Positions 34,407-41,826 of a stretch of DNA of 64,000 nt are shown here, one piece after another. Under the pieces are notes generated by a model. The model was not told the DNA's origin. It ran no database searches and saw nothing but the letters and a program-made list of their open reading frames with translations. The first letter of the stretch is position 1; every line of letters starts with the position of its first letter. This DNA is from an uncultured Alistipes sp. GTDB lineage: Bacteria > Bacteroidota > Bacteroidia > Bacteroidales > Rikenellaceae. Position numbers and translations under genes: made by a program. The stretch spans positions 310,001-374,000 of the forward strand of contig CALUIK010000001.1 in NCBI GenBank assembly GCA_944320685.1. The letters are read 5' to 3'.

Positions 34407-35411
34407 ATGGCAACTTTATTTGAGAGCTACGAGCGCCGAATCGACCACATCAACGAGGTGCTCGCACAATACGGAATCAACGGCATCGAGGAGGCCAAGG
34501 CCATCTGCGACGCCAAGGGCATCGACCCCTACAAGATGTGTGAGGAGACGCAGCCCATCTGCTTCGAGAACGCCAAGTGGGCTTACGTCGTGGGCGCCGC
34601 CATCGCCATCAAGAAGGGCTGCACCAACGCTGCCGACGCCGCCGAGGCTATCGGCGAGGGCCTGCAGGCCTTCTGCATCGCCGGCTCGGTAGCCGACGAC
34701 CGCAAGGTGGGTCTCGGCCACGGCAATCTGGCCGCACGCCTGCTCCGCGAGGAGACGCAGTGCTTCGCCTTCCTCGCCGGCCACGAGTCGTTCGCCGCAG
34801 CCGAGGGCGCCATCAAAATCGCCGAGATGGCAAACCGCGTGCGCAAGAACCCCCTGCGCGTGATCCTCAACGGTCTGGGCAAGGATGCTGCCAAGATCAT
34901 CTCGCGCATCAACGGCTTCACATATGTACAGACGCAGTTCGACTACTACACCGGCGAGGTGAAGGTTGTCGACACCATAGCATACTCTGACGGCCTGCGC
35001 TCGAAGGTGCGCTGCTACGGCGCCGACGACGTGCGCGAGGGCGTAGCTATCATGTGGAAGGAGGATGTCGACGTCTCGATCACGGGTAACTCGACCAACC
35101 CCACCCGCTTCCAGCACCCCGTGGCCGGCACATACAAGAAGGAGCGTATCCTTGCCGGCAAAAACTACTTCTCGGTAGCCTCGGGCGGCGGCACGGGCCG
35201 TACCCTCCACCCCGACAACATGGCCGCAGGCCCCGCCTCGTACGGTATGACCGACACGATGGGCCGCATGCACTCGGACGCACAGTTCGCAGGTTCGTCA
35301 TCGGTACCCGCACACGTTGAGATGATGGGCTTCCTCGGCATGGGCAACAACCCGATGGTCGGCGCTACCGTGGCCGTGGCCGTGGCCGTACAGCAGGCTA
35401 TGAACAAGTAA
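34407..35411 (+). CDS. GGGtGRT-family protein of unknown function
   Basis: The 334-residue cytosolic protein contains SVASGGGTGRTLHPDNM, with GGGTGRT at 260-266, the motif that names its family. The family has no established function that I know of. The sequence is rich in Cys (34, 45, 52, 72, 90, 119, 203), with KMCEETQPICF near the N-terminus, and Gly-rich near the C-terminus (GFLGMGNNPMVGATVAVAV). There is no signal peptide or membrane segment. Codon choice looks highly adapted, like that of an abundant protein. It is the second gene of a two-gene unit with the IscU-like scaffold, suggesting a redox or iron-sulfur role. Confidence 0.75.
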   Translation: MATLFESYERRIDHINEVLAQYGINGIEEAKAICDAKGIDPYKMCEETQPICFENAKWAYVVGAAIAIKKGCTNAADAAEAIGEGLQAFCIAGSVADDRKVGLGHGNLAARLLREETQCFAFLAGHESFAAAEGAIKIAEMANRVRKNPLRVILNGLGKDAAKIISRINGFTYVQTQFDYYTGEVKVVDTIAYSDGLRSKVRCYGADDVREGVAIMWKEDVDVSITGNSTNPTRFQHPVAGTYKKERILAGKNYFSVASGGGTGRTLHPDNMAAGPASYGMTDTMGRMHSDAQFAGSSSVPAHVEMMGFLGMGNNPMVGATVAVAVAVQQAMNK

Positions 35412-35435
35412 GCAATCCGACTATCAGAATACGAC

Positions 35436-35469
35436 AATCCCCGCAGCCATAAGGTTGCGGGGATTTTTT
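35436..35469 (+). terminator. terminator of the scaffold/GGGtGRT unit
   Basis: AATCCCCGCA (35436-35445) pairs with TGCGGGGATT (35456-35465), followed by six T residues. Confidence 0.9.
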
Positions 35470-35552
35470 ATCCCATATATGCGCACCGCCGGTACCCCGT
35501 TAGGCCTGCATGCATAACGGTTGTCACCCTCAAGACTTCCTGCAAGCGCACA

Positions 35553-35585
35553 AAATAGCCGTTCCTCCCTGCGGAACGGCTATTT
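35553..35585. terminator. hairpin ending the small islet gene
   Basis: Perfect 13-bp arms (35553-35565 and 35573-35585) with loop TCCCTGC. On the minus strand the stem ends in TATTTTG, so it most likely terminates the 35614-35907 gene. Confidence 0.75.
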
Positions 35586-35613
35586 CCACCAGCCTACTTT
35601 GCCTCGCCGCCGG

Positions 35614-35907
35614 CTACCTATACGCAGCGCGATAAATATCGAGAAGATTCATTCCATTGTATGACCAATATTGAAGCGGACGGACGATGTATCCGAGCAG
35701 TTCACACGTCAATGCCGACAACGATTGTTCCTTGCCGTTACACATAACCTTGTTGTTTGCTGTTACATCGGCGACGATACTGTCGTTTTGAACGAATGTG
35801 AGTTGCGCCCCTACGGGAATATTCATCACATCGAAGTTAAACCTCGGATTCCTTTTCGATGCCGTTTCATCCGCCGTAGCCTCTTTCGTCGTATTCCTGC
35901 ATTCCAC
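35614..35907 (-). CDS. small RAMA-like protein, possibly a frameshifted remnant
   Basis: A 97-codon frame with only a GTG start encodes NPRFNFDVMNIPVGAQLTF, then NNKVMCNGKEQSLSALTCEL and YWSYNGMNLLDIYRAAY. The layout (short beta strands, a SLSAL segment, then YWSYNG-x-L) resembles RAMA-type modules attached to restriction and GIY-YIG proteins in Bacteroidota, but that is pattern memory. Just upstream, in a frame offset by one base, an ATG at 35938 opens 23 codons with KKCAACG (a CxxC pair) that end at 35867. The true gene may therefore be a zinc-ribbon plus RAMA-like protein broken by a frameshift. The base composition is more AT-rich than its neighbours. Confidence 0.5.
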   Translation of the reverse strand: MECRNTTKEATADETASKRNPRFNFDVMNIPVGAQLTFVQNDSIVADVTANNKVMCNGKEQSLSALTCELLGYIVRPLQYWSYNGMNLLDIYRAAYR

Positions 35908-35938
35908 AAGCTGCGCATTTTTTTAATTCTTCTGACAT

Positions 35939-36452
35939 ATTTATAATCGTTATATTGTTTATAATGTTAGCATTAGGTATGCGTTCAGTAAATAGCCGCT
36001 CCTCTTTACGGAGATTTGTTTTGATAGATCGTTTTCATGGCGTTGCTGTATTTGGGGTAGTACAATAAAAAACGCGGGCTCGTATTCTCTTACTTGCCTT
36101 TTGAGGTCTTGGTCTACCCGTAGCACAAATAATTGAATGAAGCCCACGTGTACTGCAGAAAGCAGCAACGCAGGCGTCAACTTCATTCATGTGCTACATA
36201 AAACGACCAAGTTTCAAAAGGCACGAAAAAAGCTAACGCTTATATAATTATGTCCTTATTCTCCTTCTTTACATACCTTGCTTTTATGCTGTTTGTTACA
36301 AATATAGTAATAAATTGAATCCGTACTATTTTAAAATGTTAAAATTTAGCACACGGCACATCGTTTCATAATCATTCGGCCTCAGCTATTTATCCAACGC
36401 CATGCAAGTTCTATAATCTATAATCTATCGAACATTGCAGAAATAAATCAAC
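35939..36452. other. AT-rich islet without a confirmed gene
   Basis: This stretch is markedly AT-rich, unlike the surrounding GC-rich genes. A 75-codon minus-strand frame (35959-36186) exists but lies over the hairpin at 36120-36197 and has no family features I recognise, so I do not call it a gene. Short direct motifs such as CTATAATCTATAATCTAT (about 36411-36428) are present. It may be the scar of a mobile element. Confidence 0.5.
36120..36197. repeat. large imperfect inverted repeat, possible structured RNA or element end
   Basis: GTAGCACA (36120-36127) plus TGAATGAAG (36134-36142) pair with CTTCATTCA and TGTGCTAC (36181-36197), leaving a 6-base AATAAT bulge. The 38-base loop itself contains CTGC/GCAG (36153-36165) and ACGC/GCGT (36168-36177) mini-stems. 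The total stem is 17 bp. Confidence 0.65.
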
Positions 36453-36487
36453 AAAAAAAGGAGCCGCACCCATTCTGGGAACGGCCC
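36453..36487 (-). terminator. terminator of the transglycosylase operon
   Basis: On the minus strand an imperfect GC-rich stem (GGGCCGTTCCC with GGGTGCGGCTCC) is followed by seven T residues, 27 bases after the lytic transglycosylase stop. Confidence 0.75.
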
Positions 36488-36513
36488 TTTTGTCAGTCTT
36501 GCTTGCCCAGCGG

Positions 36514-37221
36514 TCAGGATCTGCCGGCTACCATCTTACGATAGGTGTCATAGCGCTGCATGACCTCCCTGACGTAGCTCTTCGTCTGACGGCTTCCGGT
36601 AAATTTGCCGTAGCGAACCAACTCGCTCTCGTAAACGGCGGGGTCGGCCTTCATGTCGAGATAACGCGCCACCACCTCCCACGAGTTGGGATCCTCACCG
36701 TTGCTCCGTGCCAAACGGCGCGCGTCCGACACATGGCCGATACCGCCGTTGTAGCAGGCAAGAATAATGCTTAAACGATCGTTCGCGGGGGTCGAGGGCG
36801 AGAGATTCAACATGTCGTCTATCTCGTTCAGGAGCTTGCCTGCAAGACGTATGTTGGTCTCGGGGTCCATGATACGCTCCTTGGCGACATTGAACTGCTT
36901 GCCGACGATGGGCATCACCTGCATGAGCCCTATCGCCCCCTGTTTGGAGACCAGATCCGACTCGAAGCGCGACTCGCTGTACGCTATGGCGCTCATCAGG
37001 AGCCAGTCCTGCCCCTCCTCCTCGCCGACACGGCGCATCACATCGTCATAGGCCGAGATGAGATACTCCGGTGCCGCCGGACTGTCGGCCGCCTTTGCAG
37101 CCGTAACGGCCCGATTCGCTGCGACGGCGCTCAGCGCCATGTCATGCTTGCAGACGTCGGACCCGATCAATGTGATCAATACGAAAAGAACGATCGAAAA
37201 AACTACTGCCTTTTTTGACAT
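36514..37221 (-). CDS. lytic transglycosylase (Slt/MltE-like)
   Basis: The 235-residue protein has an N-terminal signal or anchor (MSKKAVVFSIVLFVLITLIG). Its SLT domain (about 60-200) has the catalytic Glu in IAYSESRFES, then GAIGLMQVMPIVG and LACYNGGIGHVSDA. It cleaves peptidoglycan glycan strands to form 1,6-anhydro products in the periplasm. It is the last gene of a minus-strand series pssA - porin - transglycosylase, 44 bases after the porin start side. Confidence 0.9.
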   Translation of the reverse strand: MSKKAVVFSIVLFVLITLIGSDVCKHDMALSAVAANRAVTAAKAADSPAAPEYLISAYDDVMRRVGEEEGQDWLLMSAIAYSESRFESDLVSKQGAIGLMQVMPIVGKQFNVAKERIMDPETNIRLAGKLLNEIDDMLNLSPSTPANDRLSIILACYNGGIGHVSDARRLARSNGEDPNSWEVVARYLDMKADPAVYESELVRYGKFTGSRQTKSYVREVMQRYDTYRKMVAGRS

Positions 37222-37265
37222 AAATAACTGTTTTGCGGGCAGCTCATACCGCGCAATACAGCACG

Positions 37266-39398
37266 CTAATCATAGAATCCCCACGAGATACCCATCTTGA
37301 ACATACCCGGGTTGAGCGGGTAGCCGGCAACGGTGAAATACTGCTTGTTTCCGAACAAGCCGGCATTCGCGTGCTGGTACTTCAAGAATATGCGCATTCT
37401 CTTCCATTTTGCCGCCACGAATGCGTCGAGGTAGGGATAGTTTCCCAACCGCACATCGCGTTGGTTGTAGAACGCCGCCAGCGCGGGGTTGTACGACGGG
37501 GCGTAATACTTGGTGTTGTAACGTCCGTCGAAGCCCAACTGAAGGCGCAATACATCGCGCACCACCCACATCTCGTAGAAATACGATAAGTAGGCGCTGC
37601 ACAACGGAACGGGGATGACTTCCTGATCCGTGCTCCACTGCAACAATACCCTGTGGTCGAAATGGAATCCGCCGAGGCGGAAATCCTTGCGGGCATACAA
37701 ACTCGTCAGACTTATCGTCGCCCCCGACTGTGCCACGCGGCTGTCGGCGCCGTAGTATATCTTGTTCGACACCACGCCCTGCCATGCGCTCAGTTCGAGC
37801 GCCCAATCGGGAATCTTCAACGACACTTCGAAACGGGTTTCATTCTCCTTATTGAAGGAGTTGGACCACACATAGTGGTTCGAGAATAGGTTTTCCTCCC
37901 AATACCCGGGCGACAGCCTCGTCTGCGAGAACCGCCCCGAGAGGACAACCGGATGGCCCCGGAACTTCGCCGTAAGCGCCACATGGGCGTTCAGGGCGAG
38001 GTCTCCGCTCCTGTAACCCGACGGGTAGAACTTAATGTCCGCGCCCCAGTCGGCGAATTTCTTTATCTTGCCGCTCACGGCACCGTAGGCATACCACGCC
38101 GTGCGCTTGTCGACGTCGTACTTGCCCGCCACATAGTCCTTCAGGCCGAACTGCGAGTAGGCGTACATGTCGATGCCTATGCCGCCGTCGAGCACACCCA
38201 CCACGCCGTTGCGGTCCCACGGCTGCGCCTCGACGAAGAAGCGGTTGGAGAGCACCCGCTCGCGGATCGAGTCGCGCGACTCGGTCGGCGAGATGTACCA
38301 ATCCTTGTAGTATGTCTCCGTCGTGGGGATAAACTCCCCGTTGTCGTCGCGGTCACCGCGTTCATTGGTGTATGTGGCGTAATTGTCGGTGTAGAGTTTG
38401 CTCCACGTATTATACTCGAACACGTGGCCTATGTATACCGCCGAGAGCCCCGCTATCGAGAAGTCGTAGTCGGTCACACGCTGCAACGGTATGGCATACG
38501 ACTGCTTCAGGAAGAAGGAGTTGTTGCGGTACGAGTTCTCGGCCTCGGCCTCGGCCAGCTTCATCGGCACACCCGACGGGTGCTCGAAGACCGTGTCGAC
38601 GATCGCCCATGTCCCCACGACGCCGCCGTTCTCGCGCTGGCGTATGCGGTTGTTTATATAGGCCGCATGCACCGAGTAACGCTTGCCCGTGTGCGAGAAG
38701 GCCACCGAGAGGTTGTGGTCAATCGTACGCTGCCACTCGTACAGGCCCTTCGTGCCTCGCGCCTTGTAACTCACGTTGAATCCCGTCGTAGGCGATATGT
38801 TGTGTGCCGTCGTTATCTCGAAATGTTCCTCGCGGTAGCGCTTCTGTCCCGACTCGAGATATGTGAGGTTAAGGTAGGGCGTCTTCGTGTTGTAGAATGG
38901 GACGTTGTCCATACGGTATGTATAGGCGTCGTACGAGCGCGCGAACTTGAAGTCGGGGTCCTGCCTGCGGTCGAAATAATTGAACGGCATCGTCGACTGC
39001 CCCAACCCGCCGAGCGTCATATCGCCCACGCCGTTCAAATAGTATGGGTAGTCGATGCGCCAGTTGTCTATAAGCGTGTCGACAGGCATGATCTCCACAC
39101 CGTTCAGGTCGCGGTCGACCGTCCACATGAAGTTGGGCAACGCACGTATCGAGTCATTGAACAGATACGACTCGAGCGGCCGCTTTATACGGCGCGTACG
39201 TGTCGAGTCCTCCTTCTCCTGCGACTGGTCGTCAGTAGCGGTATCGTATGGGTTGACACCGCCCAGGGATACATTCTCTCCGTTGCGTTGCGCGCGCGCC
39301 AGCGCCGCGGCGTCCAACTGGGCGGACGCCGAATCCGGCAGCAGCGACAACGCCGCTGCCGCAACGGCCGATATGATCCATATGTACGCGCTACGCAT
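37266..39398 (-). CDS. putative outer-membrane porin (Porin_10 type)
   Basis: The 710-residue protein starts at 39398 with a signal peptide (MRSAYIWIISAVAAAALSLL ... SASA). It has the long aromatic-rich strands of a large beta-barrel (NLTYLESGQKRYREEHFEITTAHNIS; NNSFFLKQSYAIPL) and ends FKMGISWGFYD, the last strand. This matches the putative porin family of Bacteroidota. The frame stays open to 39899 but that extension is antisense to pssA. Ligand unknown. It sits between pssA (71 bases upstream) and the lytic transglycosylase, an envelope-maintenance context. Confidence 0.85.
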   Translation of the reverse strand: MRSAYIWIISAVAAAALSLLPDSASAQLDAAALARAQRNGENVSLGGVNPYDTATDDQSQEKEDSTRTRRIKRPLESYLFNDSIRALPNFMWTVDRDLNGVEIMPVDTLIDNWRIDYPYYLNGVGDMTLGGLGQSTMPFNYFDRRQDPDFKFARSYDAYTYRMDNVPFYNTKTPYLNLTYLESGQKRYREEHFEITTAHNISPTTGFNVSYKARGTKGLYEWQRTIDHNLSVAFSHTGKRYSVHAAYINNRIRQRENGGVVGTWAIVDTVFEHPSGVPMKLAEAEAENSYRNNSFFLKQSYAIPLQRVTDYDFSIAGLSAVYIGHVFEYNTWSKLYTDNYATYTNERGDRDDNGEFIPTTETYYKDWYISPTESRDSIRERVLSNRFFVEAQPWDRNGVVGVLDGGIGIDMYAYSQFGLKDYVAGKYDVDKRTAWYAYGAVSGKIKKFADWGADIKFYPSGYRSGDLALNAHVALTAKFRGHPVVLSGRFSQTRLSPGYWEENLFSNHYVWSNSFNKENETRFEVSLKIPDWALELSAWQGVVSNKIYYGADSRVAQSGATISLTSLYARKDFRLGGFHFDHRVLLQWSTDQEVIPVPLCSAYLSYFYEMWVVRDVLRLQLGFDGRYNTKYYAPSYNPALAAFYNQRDVRLGNYPYLDAFVAAKWKRMRIFLKYQHANAGLFGNKQYFTVAGYPLNPGMFKMGISWGFYD

Positions 39399-39469
39399 CT
39401 CTGTCTGACACTCCTGCCCCGCACGCCGGCGCCGGACACAGCCCGATGCCGCAAAGGCCACTCCTAAAA

Positions 39470-40186
39470 CTAATTTTCGCGGCGTTTTATTGCCCAACGC
39501 AGCGTCGATACCGCTATATACAGGGATATTATCGCCGGAACGGCCGCAAAGCCGAACACGGCGGCCAACACTGCGCCAACGACGATGAACGAATAGCGCA
39601 GTTCGTTGCCGCGCCACCCGAAACTCTTGAACTTGAGGGCGAACATCCTTATGGGGCTTATGAGCAGCAGCGCCGTGACCACGGCCAGCAGCAGGATCAC
39701 CTCCTTGTGAAGTACCAGCGTACCGTTCTGCGCGAGCACCCCGAGCGAGAGGCAGAGCAGCGCATTGGCAGGGGTCGGCAGGCCGCAGAACTCCGTATGC
39801 TGCGTGTCGTCTATATTGAACTTGGCGAGGCGCAGGGCCGAGAAGGCCGCCACTACAAGGGTCAGCAACTGCGCTGCGGAGATCACGCCGTCGCTCCATG
39901 CGAACAGGGCGGGCGCCGCATCGTAAAGCGTGTATAACGCCAGCGAGGGCACGAGGCCGAACGACACCATGTCGGCCAACGAGTCGAGTTCCACGCCTAT
40001 CGGCGAGGCGCAGCGGAGAAGACGTGCGGCGAAGCCGTCGCAGAAGTCGAACAGGGCCGACGCCACGATGAGCAGCATCGCCGTTTTGAGGTCGTGGCCG
40101 GCGATGAGCACAACCGCCGCATACGATCCGCAGAGCAGGTTGCCCAGCGTCAGCAGATTCGGCACAGTAAAGAACCTTACCTTCAT
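39470..40186 (-). CDS. pssA: CDP-diacylglycerol-serine O-phosphatidyltransferase
   Basis: The 238-residue membrane enzyme shows the CDP-alcohol phosphotransferase motif D-x2-DG-x2-AR-x8-G-x3-D-x3-D within FDFCDGFAARLL ... GVELDSLAD. It has about seven hydrophobic segments and the FGLPTPANALL-like segment (FCGLPTPANALL). It makes phosphatidylserine, the precursor of phosphatidylethanolamine. The phosphatidylserine decarboxylase gene is not adjacent. A TACCTTTG box is at 40220-40227 on the minus strand, 34 bases upstream. Confidence 0.92.
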   Translation of the reverse strand: MKVRFFTVPNLLTLGNLLCGSYAAVVLIAGHDLKTAMLLIVASALFDFCDGFAARLLRCASPIGVELDSLADMVSFGLVPSLALYTLYDAAPALFAWSDGVISAAQLLTLVVAAFSALRLAKFNIDDTQHTEFCGLPTPANALLCLSLGVLAQNGTLVLHKEVILLLAVVTALLLISPIRMFALKFKSFGWRGNELRYSFIVVGAVLAAVFGFAAVPAIISLYIAVSTLRWAIKRREN

Positions 40187-40219
40187 CCTTCTATCTCAAT
40201 TAAGCACCGTAATGATCGG

Positions 40220-40227
40220 CAAAGGTA
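40220..40227 (-). promoter_or_regulatory. -7 promoter box for pssA
   Basis: The minus strand reads TACCTTTG, an exact TAnnTTTG match, 34 bases before the start codon. No clear upstream box. Confidence 0.5.
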
Positions 40228-40446
40228 CGAATTATTTTTCATTTTGACGCATTCCGCCGATATTCGTTTGATTGAGAAGATATTGCAACCGGGCGGCAGG
40301 CCCTTTCCCGCATTGCCGGCCCAGTTGCTCCGCTCGGAGGCCGGCACCCTGCGGCACACCTGCCCGACGGCCCGTCCGGAGGATAGTCCGAACATGCCGA
40401 TATGTCGCCGCGGCGGCCTTTTTCACCGCACGGAGGCCGCCGTAAG
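40228..40446. other. intergenic stretch between pssA and manC
   Basis: No supported gene. An 8-bp stem (40411-40418 with 40435-40442) whose loop contains TTTTT lies immediately upstream of the manC promoter. Its position does not fit a terminator for either divergent gene, so its role is unclear. Confidence 0.4.
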
Positions 40447-40478
40447 TTTGGATATTCGGTTTTTATTTGCCATCTTTG
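40447..40478 (+). promoter_or_regulatory. promoter for manC
   Basis: TTTG at 40447-40450, a 20-base spacer and CATCTTTG at 40471-40478, the same CAnnTTTG variant as the tRNA-Arg promoter. The leader to the manC ATG is about 70 bases. Confidence 0.65.
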
Positions 40479-40557
40479 TAAAGATGTTGGCACGCCATGC
40501 GCCGGCACCGAAAAACGACCTGAAACGACAAGACGAAAGTTTACAACCATTAAAGAC

Positions 40558-41631
40558 ATGAGCAGCAACACATACTGCGTAATCATGGCCGGAGGCATCG
40601 GGACGCGCTTCTGGCCCATGAGCCGACAGGCCAAGCCGAAACAGTTCCTCGACATCCTCGGCACGGGAAAATCGTTCATCCGCTCGACCTTCGAGCGTTT
40701 CGCCGCGATCGTTCCTGCCGAGAACTTCCTCGTGGTCACCAACCGCCGGTACCGCGACCTCGTGCTGGAGCATATCCCCGAGCTGGGGCCGCAGCAGGTG
40801 CTGTGCGAACCCATCGGGCGCAACACCGCCCCCTGCATCGCCTACGCCGCATATACGCTGCGCAAGGCCAACCCCGATGCCGAGATGATCGTCACGCCGG
40901 CCGACCACCTGATCCTCAACGAAACGGACTTCCACGCCATCATCCGCGAGTGCCTCGAGTTCGCCGACCGCCACGACGCACTGATGACCGTAGGCATCAA
41001 GCCGAGCCGCCCCGACACGGGATACGGCTACATACAGAAGTCGAACAACGACGTCATCAGCCGCGTGAAGTGCTTTACCGAGAAGCCCGACCTCGAGCTG
41101 GCGCAGACTTTCGTACAATGCGGCGAGTTCTTCTGGAACGCCGGTATCTTCATCTGGAAGGTGAGCAGCATAATCGAGGCTTTCTGCCGCCACCTGCCCG
41201 AACACCACGCCCTCTTCTCGGCCATCATGGAGGATCTCGGCACCGAACGCGAGGAAGCCGCCATCGAGCAGGTTTTTTCGGAGTGCCGCGCCATCTCGAT
41301 CGACTACGGGATCATGGAGAAGGCCGACAACGTCTACGTCCGCTGCGGCGACTTCGGCTGGAGCGACGTGGGGACTTGGGGATCGGTCTACCAGCTCTCG
41401 CGCAAGGACGCCTACGCCAACGCCAAGTCGCACGACGGCTGCTACACATACGACACACGCAATTCGATCGTCTCGCTGCCCGCCGGCAAGGTCGCCGTCA
41501 TCAAGGGGCTGAAGGATTATATCGTGGTAGACACCGACGACGTACTGATGATATGCCCGCGCAACGACGAACAGAACATCAAGAAATATATCGACGACGT
41601 GAAGTTCAACAAGGGCGACAAATATATCTGA
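40558..41631 (+). CDS. manC: mannose-1-phosphate guanylyltransferase
   Basis: The 357-residue protein has the nucleotidyltransferase signature VIMAGGIGTRFWPMSRQAKPKQFL, the GRNTAPCIAYAA segment, TPADHLI (Mg-binding Asp), FTEKPD and DFGWSDVGTWGS. It makes GDP-mannose, precursor of GDP-fucose and surface polysaccharides. It lacks the C-terminal isomerase domain of bifunctional forms. I chose the ATG at 40558 (MSSNTYCVIM) because the promoter lies inside the longer open frame. A terminator follows, so it is probably monocistronic. Confidence 0.93.
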   Translation: MSSNTYCVIMAGGIGTRFWPMSRQAKPKQFLDILGTGKSFIRSTFERFAAIVPAENFLVVTNRRYRDLVLEHIPELGPQQVLCEPIGRNTAPCIAYAAYTLRKANPDAEMIVTPADHLILNETDFHAIIRECLEFADRHDALMTVGIKPSRPDTGYGYIQKSNNDVISRVKCFTEKPDLELAQTFVQCGEFFWNAGIFIWKVSSIIEAFCRHLPEHHALFSAIMEDLGTEREEAAIEQVFSECRAISIDYGIMEKADNVYVRCGDFGWSDVGTWGSVYQLSRKDAYANAKSHDGCYTYDTRNSIVSLPAGKVAVIKGLKDYIVVDTDDVLMICPRNDEQNIKKYIDDVKFNKGDKYI

Positions 41632-41671
41632 CACCCGCGGGCTGTACACCCACAGTGATGCAGCTGCATAT

Positions 41672-41701
41672 GCCCCGACCTGTTTGGCCGGGGCTTTTTT
41701 A
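41672..41701 (+). terminator. terminator of manC
   Basis: GCCCCGACC (41672-41680) pairs with GGCCGGGGC (41686-41694) with one A-C mismatch; loop TGTTT; followed by at least six T residues. Confidence 0.88.
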
Positions 41702-41735
41702 CGCCCGCCGCGCCCCTTGTTTCAAGAAAAATCCG

Positions 41736-41743
41736 TATCTTTG
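41736..41743 (+). promoter_or_regulatory. -7 promoter box for the OPT transporter
   Basis: TATCTTTG, an exact TAnnTTTG match, 83 bases before the start codon. The TTG at 41717-41719 is too close (16 bases) to be a regular upstream box. Confidence 0.5.
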
Positions 41744-41826
41744 TAAGATGAGCGGCCGCATTGGCATGCCCCGCGCGGGCAATGCGGCGGCGCCGCAACC
41801 ACGAAACCCCAAAAACCGCACTTCAT

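Noticed and set aside
35959..36186. 75-codon minus-strand frame in the AT-rich islet as a gene
   Set aside because: It overlies the inverted repeat and shows no domain, signal or plausible start context; a structured DNA element explains it better.
39399..39899. N-terminal extension of the porin frame to 877 residues
   Set aside because: It runs antisense through pssA and precedes a clear signal peptide at 39398.
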